DNA of 64,000 nt from NCBI GenBank assembly GCA_902806085.1, contig CADCVH010000055.1, positions 1 to 64,000 of the forward strand, given 5' to 3'. This DNA is from an uncultured Rubrobacteraceae bacterium (GTDB taxonomy: Bacteria > Actinomycetota > Rubrobacteria > Rubrobacterales > Rubrobacteraceae). This document shows, piece by piece, positions 16,506-24,737 of this stretch. Position numbers and translations under genes: made by a program. Within the stretch, counting starts at the first letter, position 1. Every line of letters begins with the position of its first letter. Below the pieces are notes generated by a model. That model did not search any database. It saw only the letters and a program-made list of their open reading frames with translations, and was not told the origin of the DNA.

Positions 16506-17390
16506 ATGAAGGTGGGCTTGCAGATACCGCAGTTCACGTGGCCAGGGGCGCCCGAGAGCATCGGCCCGAAGCTCGCGGAGATCGGACGCGCGGCGGACGG
16601 GGCGGGCTTCGCGAGCGTCTGGACGATGGACCACTTCTTCCAGATCGGGCGCGGCTACGGGGAGGCCGAGGAGCCGATGCTGGAGGGCTACACCGCTCTG
16701 GGCTTCCTGGCCGCGGCGACCCGGAACGCGAAGCTGGGCGCCCTGGTGACGGGCGTCAACTACCGCCACCCGGGTATCCTGGCCAAGACGGTCACGACGC
16801 TCGACGTCCTCTCGGGCGGGCGGGCCTACCTCGGGATCGGGGCCGGCTGGTACGAGCGCGAGGCCCGCGCCTTGGGAACGCCGTTCCCGCCGACGGCCGC
16901 GCGGTTCGAGTGGCTGGAGGAGACGCTCCGGATCGTGCGCCGGATGTGGTCGGAAAACAACGGTCCTTTTGAAGGCGAGCACTTCCGGCTGGAGGAGACA
17001 CTTAACAGCCCGCAGCCCATCAGCAGGCCGCACCCGCCGGTCATGATCGGGGGCACGGGCGAGAAGAAGACCCTGCGGCTGGTGGCCGAGTACGGGGATG
17101 CCTGCAACCTGTTCACCTTCGGGGCCGATCCGGCTATCGCGCGCAAGCTGGAGGTACTCCGGCGCCACTGCGACGAGGTGGGACGCGACTACGAGGAGAT
17201 CGAGAAGACCACCCTCGGGGTGGCCTACCCGGGGCGCGGGGGGATGGACGCGGAGAAGGTCGTGGAGACATGCGCCGGCCTCGCCGCCCTCGGCGTCGAG
17301 CACGCCATCTTCAGTTTGCCGGACGTCGAAGAGATCGAGCCGCTGGAGCGGTTCGGGGAGGAGGTGATCCCGGCCGTGGCAGACCTGTAG
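16506..17390 (+). CDS. LLM-class F420-dependent oxidoreductase (TIGR03560-like)
   Basis: A 294-residue luciferase-like oxidoreductase beginning MKVGLQIPQFTW. ASVWTMDHFFQIG, GALVTGVNYRHPGILAK, LSGGRAYLGIGAGWYEREA and PPVMIGGTGEKKTLRLVAEY are the consecutive signature strands of the F420-dependent TIGR03560 group. It lies 17 bases after the damaged SDR gene, in the same direction, with AGGTAGGAG before the ATG, and ahead of another SDR. The three probably form an operon for oxidation or reduction of an unknown alcohol or ketone. Confidence 0.88.
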   Translation: MKVGLQIPQFTWPGAPESIGPKLAEIGRAADGAGFASVWTMDHFFQIGRGYGEAEEPMLEGYTALGFLAAATRNAKLGALVTGVNYRHPGILAKTVTTLDVLSGGRAYLGIGAGWYEREARALGTPFPPTAARFEWLEETLRIVRRMWSENNGPFEGEHFRLEETLNSPQPISRPHPPVMIGGTGEKKTLRLVAEYGDACNLFTFGADPAIARKLEVLRRHCDEVGRDYEEIEKTTLGVAYPGRGGMDAEKVVETCAGLAALGVEHAIFSLPDVEEIEPLERFGEEVIPAVADL

Positions 17391-17470
17391 CCGAGGATCG
17401 CCCCGGACTTTTGCCGCCTGGCAAGCAGAGCGGTCGCAGCAAACGCAAGACAAGAACAAGGAGAAAGACT

Positions 17471-18280
17471 ATGAGCACGGGTACTTTCGAGAAGGCCGCC
17501 AGCACGAGCCCCTTCGATTTTCGGGGCAAGGTGGCGGTGGTGACGGGGGCGACGCAAGGGATAGGCGCCGCCATAGCAGAGGAGCTCGCCCGCGGCGGCG
17601 CCACGGTGGTGATCGGCGCCCGGCGGGAGCCCGTCGGCAGCGCCCTGGCCGAGAGGCTGACCGAGGAGACAAACGGGAAGGCCGAGTTCCGGCGCCTAGA
17701 CGTCGCGGACAGCGCATCGATCTCCGAGGCGGCGGAGGCCGTCTTCGGGGCGCACGGTCGGGTGGACGTGCTCGTCAACAACGCCGCGATCGCCGAGAAC
17801 TCCCCCGCCCTGGAGCTAGACAACGCCGCGTGGGACCGGACCATCGCCACGAACCTCACCGGCTCGTTCCTGTGCGCCAGGGAGTTCGGCCGGCGGATGG
17901 TCGAGGGCGACGGCTCGGGCGGCGCCGTCGTGAACGTCTCCTCCATCAGGGGCTTCCAGGTCGCCAGGCCCGAGAAGAACGTGGCCTACGACGCGGCGAA
18001 AGGCGGCATGAACCAGATGACCCGCACCCTCGCCGCCGAGTGGGCGCCCCTCGGGGTCCGCGTAAACGCCGTGGCGCCGGGCTACATCGACACCCCCGCC
18101 CTCCAGGACGTAGCCAGGGTGGATCCCGGCGCAATCAAGGAGTGGCTCTCCCAGATCCCCCAGGGGCGGCTCATCCAGCCCGCGGAGGTCGCCCGCGCCG
18201 TGGCGTTTCTCGCTTCCGACCATGCGAGCGCGATCACCGGCCAAGTGCTTCTTGCCGACGGGGGCTACGCGCTGTGGTAG
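17471..18280 (+). CDS. SDR family oxidoreductase (3-ketoacyl reductase-like)
   Basis: A 269-residue classical SDR. TGATQGIG near residues 26-33 binds NAD(P), VLVNNAA near 101, the serine strand VNVSSIRGFQ, YDAAKGG with catalytic Y/K, and NAVAPGYIDTPAL are all present. ATG 17471 is preceded by AAGGAGAAAG; an upstream frame is open but overlaps the LLM gene and is not protein-like. The C-terminal ASAITGQVLLADGGYAL is typical. Last gene of the oxidoreductase cluster that begins at 15808. Substrate unknown. Confidence 0.9.
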   Translation: MSTGTFEKAASTSPFDFRGKVAVVTGATQGIGAAIAEELARGGATVVIGARREPVGSALAERLTEETNGKAEFRRLDVADSASISEAAEAVFGAHGRVDVLVNNAAIAENSPALELDNAAWDRTIATNLTGSFLCAREFGRRMVEGDGSGGAVVNVSSIRGFQVARPEKNVAYDAAKGGMNQMTRTLAAEWAPLGVRVNAVAPGYIDTPALQDVARVDPGAIKEWLSQIPQGRLIQPAEVARAVAFLASDHASAITGQVLLADGGYALW

Positions 18281-18589
18281 CCGCGGGCGAAACGCTGTCT
18301 CACGAACCATAGCGGGGACGAGGATTTTGGACGACCCCAACAACGGGCCGCCCTTCTTCGACCTCCTAAGAGATCGAGTACCACAGTCGCTCCCGTACTC
18401 GGAACAGACGGTCGGGAGGGGCACGGTGGCCAAGGTCGGGGTGCTTGACGAAGCCCAGGGCTGCGGTCGCCAGCCGAGTCTGAGGGCGATCGGGAGAACC
18501 GCGTCGAGGGTACCTCGCGTCGTTGGACGGCAGGATGGTACGCTCACCGGCGGGGTCGACTGCACAGAGGCCGCGCGGATCTGCCAGGT
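18281..18589. other. Gap with no recognisable gene
   Basis: Start of a 1.1-kb gene graveyard. Minus-strand frames here end in residues such as FRVRERLWYSIS that look faintly transposase-like, but I cannot assign a family or a start. Confidence 0.35.
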
Positions 18590-18748
18590 CTAGGCCGCCT
18601 GCGTAATGCGACAGAGATGGTCGAGCGTCCACACCATGAATTCGTCGTACCACCAGCGATTGTCCGCAGCCGCCCTCGTACCACGGCCCGTATCACTGCC
18701 GGGCGGCTCTCCACGACGGTCGAGGACGCTCAGATCGAAATCCTGCAT
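18590..18748 (-). CDS. Possible 52-residue ORF or gene fragment
   Basis: ATG 18748 to TAG 18590. The C-terminal half (NRWWYDEFMVWTLDHLCRI) has strongly protein-like composition for this GC-rich background. No clear ribosome-binding site is present and the preceding codons remain open, so it may be the end of a decayed larger gene. Family not recognised. Confidence 0.25.
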   Translation of the reverse strand: MQDFDLSVLDRRGEPPGSDTGRGTRAAADNRWWYDEFMVWTLDHLCRITQAA

Positions 18749-18779
18749 CCGGGAAGTCCCGCGAAGGCGGGCCGTGACA

Positions 18780-18857
18780 GCGCACGTCGGTCAACGACGG
18801 ACCGCCCAGGCTGGCCACGAATCAGAAGACCGCAGGTTCGAGTCCTGCCGGCGCGCC
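18780..18857 (+). pseudogene. Degenerate tRNA-Arg (ACG) remnant
   Basis: The 3' half is tRNA-like: anticodon loop CCACGAA (18815-18821) with anticodon ACG, 3' stem TCAGA, variable loop, and a perfect T arm GCAGG-TTCGAGT-CCTGC (18832-18848), then an acceptor strand ending GGCGCGCC. Defects: C replaces the invariant U33, the anticodon stem has a G-A mismatch, the acceptor strand lacks one base, and the D arm is about four bases too long. It is therefore a pseudogene or a copy left by integration. tRNA-Arg 3' ends are common attachment sites for tyrosine integrases. Confidence 0.6.
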
Positions 18858-18968
18858 CTCGGAGGCCTGGCATAAGACGGAAAAGACGAAGTTCCCGGCC
18901 ACACCGCGACGCCGCCAAGCGAGAATCAGACCTCCGACCCCGCCCAAATTGGGCCCACTATCAGCCGC

Positions 18969-19127
18969 ATGCCGAAGAAACTGAGGATACCCGAGGGGAT
19001 CGCCGGCCCCGCGGCGATCCCGTGCTCCCCGGCGGCATCTTTCGTCGCTGGCGTTCTCTTGCCCATCGACGACGACTACCTAACTGGGGGTGAGTCTCGG
19101 GCGTTCGCTCGCGGCGAAGTCCCATAA
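18969..19127 (+). pseudogene. C-terminal fossil of an SDR gene
   Basis: The frame from ATG 18969 to TAA 19125-19127 reads IPEGIAGPAAIPCSPAAS, then FVAGVLLPIDDDYLTGG. This matches the end of classical SDRs (PEEIA...LASPAASFVTG...LPVDGGYLAGG) with several substitutions, including loss of the usual GG before Y. The N-terminal 200 residues with the cofactor and catalytic motifs are absent, so it is a dead fragment. Confidence 0.5.
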
Positions 19128-19400
19128 GCGACGCCCGGGCGAGCCAGGTCGCTGAGCACTGGTGTTTTCACTCTCGTTCCGGTGCCGCGCGGGAAACCCA
19201 GACCGTAAAAAGGTTGTGCCGGCTCATTGGAGGCACGGAAGTATCTCCTTCGGGGTCGGGCCAACTGACGCGCGAGGGACTGCTACCGTAGTGATAGGCC
19301 TCGACCGGGGACTGACGACCGGGACGGGCGACCTCCCCGTAGACGTGCGACGACCCCGCGCAGTTCACGTCGGGCACCTCCGCGAGCCGTCGGAACCGCG

Positions 19401-19770
19401 TCACATGTGCGAGCCGCCCTCCTCCCGCGGCCTCGGCGTGCCGTCGGGACGCAGGTAACGGTACAGCGTCGCCCGCGAGACGCCCACCACCTCGCACACC
19501 TCCGAGATCGGCGTCTCTCGGTCGCGCATGAGCTTGGAGGCCAGGGCGACCTTCCTCTCGTCCATAGCGGGCTTCCTGCCGCCCTTCCTGCCCCGCACCC
19601 GCGCCGCCTCAAGCCCCGCCATCGTCCTCTCGAGGATCAGGTCCCTCTCGAACTCCGCCACCGCCCCGAATACGTGGAAGACGAGCTTGCCGCCGGGCGT
19701 GGTCGTGTCGATGCTCTCGCGCAGGCTCACGAACTCCACCCCACGGGCATTGCTTAGGTCCGCTAACCGC
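19401..19770 (-). pseudogene. Serine resolvase/invertase lacking its catalytic N-terminus
   Basis: The frame reads [19 protein letters not shown], then IDTTTPGGKLVFHVFGAVAEFERDLI, the end of the catalytic domain of Tn3/Hin-type resolvases, followed by the RTMAGLEAARVRGRKGG arm and an HTH (ISEVCEVVGVSRATLYRYL). The first about 80 residues, including the nucleophilic serine and the arginine cluster, are missing. Similarity begins at about 19770, immediately beside the stop codon of the LPXTG protein gene at 19763, which suggests a deletion or insertion junction. Any in-frame ATG would give only a non-catalytic DNA-binding fragment. Confidence 0.75.
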
Positions 19771-20407
19771 GCCTGAAGATGGACGCGGAGGCGATGCCGC
19801 CGCCGACCAGGAGCACGGCCGCCGCCACGGACAGCAAGGCCGGCGAAGCGGCGCCGCCCGTCTCAGGGAGCGCGGACACCTCGTCTTCGGCCTCGGCCGT
19901 GGCGCTGGCCGACGCGGAACCCTCGTCGTCGGATTCCGCAGAGGCGGTCGGGGATGCGTCGTCGTCGGCCTCGGGGCTTGCGCTGATGGACGAGTCGTCC
20001 ACGCCCGCCAGCTCCTCGCAGGCCACGCCGTCCGAGTCGGCGTCCAGGCCGTTCGGGTCGCTCGGGTCGGCGTCGTACTCGGCCTGCGCTTCGGCCTGGG
20101 TCGCGAAGTCCACGCAGTCGAGGTCGGCCCCGTCCGCCGGCGGGCTCGCAGGCGGGCTAGCGGGCGGGCTGGAGGGTTCTTCCGCGGTCGGCGTGGCCGT
20201 CGAACCGCCACCGCTCGGCAGCTCCTCGCACGCGACCCCGTCGCTGTCGGCGTCCAAGCCGTACGGGTCGCCCGCCAGCAGGAAGCCCTGGGCCTCTTCC
20301 TGGGTGGCGAAGTCCGCGCAGTCGTAGTCCGCCTGCGCGAGGGCGGCGGGCGCGAACGCCAGGGTCGCCGCCATACATAAGGCGGCCAGCAACAACAATC
20401 TCCTCAC
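19763..20407 (-). CDS. Cell-wall-anchored Excalibur-domain protein with LPXTG sorting signal
   Basis: A 214-residue surface protein. Signal peptide at residues 1-25 ([21 protein letters not shown]). Two Excalibur calcium-binding domains follow (about 28-63 and 94-131), each with the DxDxDGxxCE core and a paired N-terminal cysteine. A Ser/Asp/Glu-rich linker leads to LPETG at residues 180-184, a hydrophobic helix and a basic FRRG tail, i.e. a sortase substrate. No sortase gene is in this window. Exported, then covalently attached to peptidoglycan; binds calcium by homology. The stop codon lies at the junction with a truncated resolvase. Confidence 0.85.
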   Translation of the reverse strand: MRRLLLLAALCMAATLAFAPAALAQADYDCADFATQEEAQGFLLAGDPYGLDADSDGVACEELPSGGGSTATPTAEEPSSPPASPPASPPADGADLDCVDFATQAEAQAEYDADPSDPNGLDADSDGVACEELAGVDDSSISASPEADDDASPTASAESDDEGSASASATAEAEDEVSALPETGGAASPALLSVAAAVLLVGGGIASASIFRRG

Positions 20408-20620
20408 GGTGCCTCCTTCGAGTTTGGGTTTACCCTGGGAAGTGCCTGCACCTACCTCTCCCCAGCAGAAGACATGTTAGGCACGGCACAAAATCCCGCG
20501 CAACCCCAAAGTGGGCGCTCCTCCGTCTCGTCTCGATCCGGCGGAGCAGCGCGTGCGTGGCACCCGTATAATATCTTCTACGCATCGGCAAACGGTTGCA
20601 CCTGTGAAACCTGGAGAGAG

Positions 20621-21019
20621 ATGAGCGGAGTCCAACAGGGGCACGTCTCAGAGAGGTTCGAGCGATTGCTCGCGCTCTACCGCAAACCCGACGGCTCGGA
20701 GTGGGGCGGCCAGGACCTCGAGAGGGCCACGGGCGGGGCAGTGACGCGCTCCTACGTCTCGAACCTGAAGAAAGGTCGTATAGAGAACCCCGGCCTCGCC
20801 AAGCTGGAGGCAATAGCCGAGGCTATGGGGTTCCCGCCTGAGCTCTGGTTCGGCGCGGTCGGGGGCACAGAGCGCGAGCTGGACGAGGCGCTCGTCGCCG
20901 CGCTGAAGGACGACACCGTCGTGGCCATACTGGAGAAGGTCATGACGATGAGCGTCAGGGACAGGCGGCTCTTGCTCGGCATAGCGCGAGAGATCTCGGG
21001 GCCCGGAACGGGCCGTTAG
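20621..21019 (+). CDS. XRE-type helix-turn-helix regulator
   Basis: A 132-residue cytosolic DNA-binding protein. A Cro/CI-like HTH spans about residues 12-70 (QDLERATGGAVTRSYVSNLKKGRIENPGLAKLEA in outline). The C-terminal third is helical (ILEKVMTMSVRDRRLLLGIAREI). ATG 20621 has GGAGAGAG upstream. A perfect TATAAT at 20567-20572 lies 49 bases before the start, but no good -35 is visible. Similar proteins sit beside toxin or phage genes. Neighbouring genes here do not reveal its target. Confidence 0.8.
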   Translation: MSGVQQGHVSERFERLLALYRKPDGSEWGGQDLERATGGAVTRSYVSNLKKGRIENPGLAKLEAIAEAMGFPPELWFGAVGGTERELDEALVAALKDDTVVAILEKVMTMSVRDRRLLLGIAREISGPGTGR

Positions 21020-21259
21020 GGAACGTCCGTTTTCTGCTCGGGATCTTGAGGGGGAGCGGCATGCAGGACGGCGCATCTTTATCCGGGACCGCAACATCTT
21101 GTGTCGACCACCTTGCTTATTACGGGATCGCGCTCGGCATCCGGCCGCCACCGGCTTAGTTCTATGCGGGATCTTGGATCCGGACTTCGGGGAATGGCCC
21201 TCTTCTACGAGGTTGGGTGCATAGAGTTTGAGGGGGCCGCGCGGCGGAGACCGAACCCC

Positions 21260-22420
21260 TCAGGGGGGGCCGTCGCCTTCCCATAGGGAGTAGAGCAGCC
21301 TGCCGCGCGCGACGCTGACCTCCAGGTGGCCCTTCGCCGCCAACGCCGAGAGCATCCGGTCGGCCTCCTCCACCGTCAGTGACGTCTCCAGCGCCGCCCC
21401 CGCCGCCGTCAGCCCCCCGCGGCGCCCGAGCGCCCCCAGCAACTCCTTCTCCTTCGCGCCCTCCGTGGCGGACGCTCCGTCGAGCCTCTCCCACGAACCG
21501 ATAGCGGTCTGGCTTGCTACCGCCCTTGTTGCCTGGCGGGCGGCCCGCCCCACGCCCGAGGCGGCGACCCTCGGCAGGGCGAATGCCAGCCCCACGAAGA
21601 GCAGCAGCCCCGATACCAGCGCAAGGAGCCCGTCGCGCAGGGGGTTCGGGCTCGCGGGCTCCTTGGGGACCGGAGCCGGCTCCACGATCGTGGCGGTCAC
21701 GGCGTAGACGTCGTCGTTCAGCCCGGAGACCAGGCCGGAGAACTCTTCCCCGACGGCGTTGGCCACCCGCTGGGCCCCCTCGGGGCTCGCCCCCTCGTAG
21801 GAGACCTCGATGATCTGGGTGCTGGGGAGCTGCTCGACGCGCAGGTTCTGCAGCAAGTCGTTCGGCGCCACCGACAGGTCCAGCCGCCGTATGACGGCCT
21901 CGGCGACCGGGCGGGTCTCCACGGTCTCGGCCATGGTCACCGTGAGGTCCTGCAGGCCCTGGACGTCGCCGAGGCTGGAACCCTGGTCGTCCCCCTGGCT
22001 CTGGCCGACGAGCACCTTCGCGGACGCCTCGTACCGCGGCGTCTCGGCCAAAGAAGCCGCGGTCACCGTCACCGCCACGAGCACGACCGCCGCCATGGCC
22101 CTCGCGGCTATCCTCGGGTCCACGGGCAGGATCGCGTTCCTCGACAGCACGGTGCCCCTTTCCTCGAACGCTGTGAGGGCCAAATCCGAGAACGCAGCTC
22201 CCCACGCCTTGGCCAACTCCGCCCCGCCCCCCTCTTCTAGCGCTTCGCGCGACAGGTCCCGGAAGTCCCGCCGCATCTCGGAGGCGTAGCGGCGCCGGAA
22301 GGCCCTCGGGTAGAGCGAGAGCAACGCGCCGTAGAGCCGCTCGGAGGCCGCCAGGAGGAGGCCCCCCCCACGCCGGCGGTCCCCCCGGTCCCCGCCACGG
22401 TACCCACCACCGCGGGCCAT
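21260..22420 (-). CDS. Wzz-like membrane protein with PadR-linked N-terminal prefix domain
   Basis: A 386-residue protein with an unusual layout. Residues about 20-90 (ERLYGALLSLYPRAFRRRYASEMRRDFRDLSREA) match the prefix domain found on PadR-associated permeases. Then a membrane helix (AMAAVVLVAVTVTAASL), an extracytoplasmic Wzz/chain-length-determinant-like region (YEASAKVLVGQSQG, then IIEVSYEGASPEGAQRVANAV), a second helix (LLALVSGLLLFVGLAFALP), and a cytoplasmic tail resembling a winged helix. ATG 22420 overlaps the PadR stop (TGATG), so the two are translationally coupled. Possible role in polysaccharide export or envelope stress; not established. Confidence 0.7.
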   Translation of the reverse strand: MARGGGYRGGDRGDRRRGGGLLLAASERLYGALLSLYPRAFRRRYASEMRRDFRDLSREALEEGGGAELAKAWGAAFSDLALTAFEERGTVLSRNAILPVDPRIAARAMAAVVLVAVTVTAASLAETPRYEASAKVLVGQSQGDDQGSSLGDVQGLQDLTVTMAETVETRPVAEAVIRRLDLSVAPNDLLQNLRVEQLPSTQIIEVSYEGASPEGAQRVANAVGEEFSGLVSGLNDDVYAVTATIVEPAPVPKEPASPNPLRDGLLALVSGLLLFVGLAFALPRVAASGVGRAARQATRAVASQTAIGSWERLDGASATEGAKEKELLGALGRRGGLTAAGAALETSLTVEEADRMLSALAAKGHLEVSVARGRLLYSLWEGDGPP

Positions 22421-22812
22421 CAGGCGCCCCCGGGGGCCCCGGAGGGACGCACCCTCGGGGCCAGGCCCTTGGAACGCGCCGCGCGCACCATCCCCTCCAG
22501 CCGCTCCACCTCGGCCAGGGCGACCCTCCGGCCGAGGTCCGTCAGCCGGTAGTAGCGGCGCCGCTCGTCGTCGAGGCCGGGGTCGGGGCGTTCTTCCGAC
22601 TCCTCCACGAGCCCCTTCTCCTGCATCTGCCTCAGCGAGCGGTAGAGCGTGCCGGGGGCAAGCCGCCTCCCGCCGTCGGTGCGCCGCCTCACCTCCCGCA
22701 TGATCCCGTAGCCGTGCAGCTCCCCGTCTCCCAAGGCCACCACTATGTCCAGCACGGCCGGGGTCAGGGGCAGGTACCCGTCGGGTTCGGGTGCCCGCGC
22801 TTCGTCGTCCAT
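22420..22812 (-). CDS. PadR-family transcriptional regulator
   Basis: A 130-residue winged-helix regulator. LTPAVLDIVVALGDGELHGYGIMREV and LAPGTLYRSLRQMQEKGLVEE are the standard PadR opening and recognition helix, and RRRYYRLTDLGRRVALAE is the wing. ATG 22812 is chosen because GAGGAGGT lies seven bases upstream. Its stop overlaps the start of the Wzz-like gene by one base; PadR regulators of this class typically repress their own operon with the adjacent membrane protein. Confidence 0.88.
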   Translation of the reverse strand: MDDEARAPEPDGYLPLTPAVLDIVVALGDGELHGYGIMREVRRRTDGGRRLAPGTLYRSLRQMQEKGLVEESEERPDPGLDDERRRYYRLTDLGRRVALAEVERLEGMVRAARSKGLAPRVRPSGAPGGA

Positions 22813-22930
22813 GCGCGACCTCCTCGGCGGCCACTCCCGCCTTTCTGGGTTCGATGTGGGTATAACCACTTCGGTACTATACGGGAGGGTAGGTGTTGGC
22901 GCAACGCGTCGGCGCGATGGGGAGGACCGA

Positions 22931-22990
22931 GTAGGGGGCTAACTTCCTAGAACCCCCTACGACCGAAGTTCGTAGAACCCTTCTTCTACG
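22931..22990. terminator. Two adjacent hairpins after the 23008 gene
   Basis: GTAGGGGG/CCCCCTAC (22931-22938 with 22953-22960) and CGTAGAA/TTCTACG (22971-22977 with 22984-22990) are both exact inverted repeats. They lie between the stop of the minus-strand 23008 gene and the promoter side of the PadR gene. Confidence 0.55.
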
Positions 22991-23007
22991 CCGTTGGTTG
23001 AATAGTT

Positions 23008-23889
23008 TTAGGAGGGCCCGCTTTCCAATTCTTTCATCACATCCTCATACTCTCTCCTCTGGCGGCGCTGCCGCCTCTCGTCCCTGATTCGGGTGAAGAT
23101 GAGCTCCAGCTGCCTCTTGGCCTTCTCCGCGATTTCCGCACACTCTTGGTCGTCCTTCCTGTGCAGCGACACGCTGAGACGACCGTAGACTATCGATAGC
23201 GGGTTGCGTCCGGGGATCTTCACGGAGTCTGGTAGGGCCTCGTTGGCGAGCCTGATAGTGGTCTCCATGTCCCTCTCTTCCGGGACCGTACCGAGCTCCC
23301 CCCCTTCCCCGGATTCTTTCGCGAGTCTCACCGTCAGGTTTTCCAGGATCCGGCGAAGGTACGCGCACGCCGCTACCCCGTAGGACTGGCTCAGGCAGGC
23401 CAGCGCCTTCTTGTACAGATCCGCGTCGTCGCCTAAAGCATCCAGCAGGTCCTCGCTAGGGGAGATCTCGTAAGGGGGCACCTGGCCGATCTTCCGGACG
23501 CGCTGCCTGCCGGTATGCCGGTTCTGCGGGTGCGCCTCGATCCAACACTGGAACACGCTCGAGTTGCATCCTGTGCACAAGAAGGTTAGAGAGTGGACCG
23601 GACCGGCCGCGAGCCAGGCGGCGTCGTGCATTTGCTCAGAAGAGAGACCCGGCTCCTGGTGGAAAGCGGTCCCATACATACCTTCCCCAGGCATGCGGTT
23701 GAAGGGGCGCCCGGTTTTGCACCTGGGATGCTCGCAGCGACGGTACAGCTTGTCCGTGCTGAGGTAGGACCCCAAGTTGCCACTGACGTTGCCCTCTCCC
23801 CACAGATCCTGGAGATCTAGCCACTTGTAGATGGGGTCGTCGGCTATGAAAGCGTTGAGGCGCTCGTGAGGCTGAACTCCCTCCGTCAT
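23008..23889 (-). CDS. Hypothetical protein, DUF4145-like
   Basis: A 293-residue soluble protein. The N-terminal third has a zinc-ribbon-like set of cysteines (RRCEHPRCKTGRPF and FLCTGCNSSVFQCW). The middle carries the helical DLYKKALACLSQSYGVAACAYLRRILENL segment characteristic of DUF4145-like proteins, which often occur with restriction or defence genes. The C-terminal tail is highly basic (RDERRQRRQRREYEDV). Function unknown. It stands alone on the minus strand in accessory DNA. Confidence 0.7.
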   Translation of the reverse strand: MTEGVQPHERLNAFIADDPIYKWLDLQDLWGEGNVSGNLGSYLSTDKLYRRCEHPRCKTGRPFNRMPGEGMYGTAFHQEPGLSSEQMHDAAWLAAGPVHSLTFLCTGCNSSVFQCWIEAHPQNRHTGRQRVRKIGQVPPYEISPSEDLLDALGDDADLYKKALACLSQSYGVAACAYLRRILENLTVRLAKESGEGGELGTVPEERDMETTIRLANEALPDSVKIPGRNPLSIVYGRLSVSLHRKDDQECAEIAEKAKRQLELIFTRIRDERRQRRQRREYEDVMKELESGPS

Positions 23890-24011
23890 ACGCCGCCTAC
23901 CACGTTAGAAGTGAGGCTGACAACGTCGCCCTGCCCATACCCCTTCAAGCCCTGCCCCCTATCCGCCGATCGACCTTCTCCGTGCCCCCGCGGCGCCGTC
24001 TTCACCCGCCC

Positions 24012-24221
24012 TCACCGTGGCGCTCGATGGACCGGCGCCGCATCCTTGAGCATCTCGCGCGCTATTGCCACGTCCGCGGCCAGGACCCCCTTCGGGTCGG
24101 ACGAGATCCCGGCCTCGAAGCGGTCCACCATCATCTCCATCTCATCGACGTCTTCGAGGGTTCGGACTTGCCTCCATCCGTCGTAGACGGCCGTCCGCTC
24201 CCTCTGCTCTTCGTCGCTCAT
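24012..24221 (-). CDS. Small hypothetical acidic protein
   Basis: A 69-residue frame starting MSDEEQRERTAVYDGWRQV, entirely helical and charged (EDVDEMEMMVDRFEAG), with GGGGAGGTTCC-like purines before ATG 24221. No family recognised. It lies next to a PIN toxin gene in an accessory region, in the same orientation. Confidence 0.5.
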   Translation of the reverse strand: MSDEEQRERTAVYDGWRQVRTLEDVDEMEMMVDRFEAGISSDPKGVLAADVAIAREMLKDAAPVHRAPR

Positions 24222-24273
24222 CGGAACCTCCCCTTCGGCCGGACCCATGGTACCCGTTCCCGGCTAGATCGCC

Positions 24274-24705
24274 TCAGACCCGGCGCCCCAGCTCTTCCAC
24301 GAACACGCGGGGGTGCGAGACGCGGAGGGGCTTGACGCCGTCCCCGGCGGTCAGCACGGGGGCCAGGGTCAGCAGGTGCTTCTGGTCCTGGGAGACCAGG
24401 AAGTCGGCCCCGTTTGCGAGGGCCAGGGAGACCAGGTAGTCGTCGTCCGGGTCGGGGCTGAACCGCCCCCAGTCCGGCGCGTCCGGCACGAACTCCGCCC
24501 GCTCCCTGATCCACGCCACGTAGGCCAGGACGTCGAAGTAGACGAGCCGGCCAAGGAAGTACGGCCTCAAGAGCACGGACTCCAGCTCGTAGAGCAGGTC
24601 GTAGGAGACGACCATCAGGAACCTCCCCGAGAGCCAGGCCGCCAGCAGCTCGCGCGGCGCGCCCCTCGAGGAGATGGCGGCGGAGACTAGCACGTTGGGG
24701 TCCAC
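24274..24705 (-). CDS. PIN-domain ribonuclease (VapC-type toxin)
   Basis: A 143-residue PIN protein. The catalytic acidic residues are visible in DPNVLVSA (first Asp), YELESVL (Glu) and DPDDDYLVSLALANGADFLVSQD (paired Asp). It would cleave RNA when free of its antitoxin. The start is uncertain: GTG 24705 leaves only one residue before the first catalytic Asp, while the conserved strand RAVVDPN continues upstream without an ATG, GTG or TTG. It follows the antitoxin gene by 32 bases. Confidence 0.8.
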   Translation of the reverse strand: MDPNVLVSAAISSRGAPRELLAAWLSGRFLMVVSYDLLYELESVLLRPYFLGRLVYFDVLAYVAWIRERAEFVPDAPDWGRFSPDPDDDYLVSLALANGADFLVSQDQKHLLTLAPVLTAGDGVKPLRVSHPRVFVEELGRRV

Positions 24706-24737
24706 GACCGCCCTGACGGGGCCGGGTTCTCCGGGTT

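Noticed and set aside
18780-18857. Functional tRNA-Arg gene
   Set aside because: C at position 33, an A-G mismatch in the anticodon stem, an oversized D arm and a missing acceptor base make it very unlikely to be functional; kept as a remnant.
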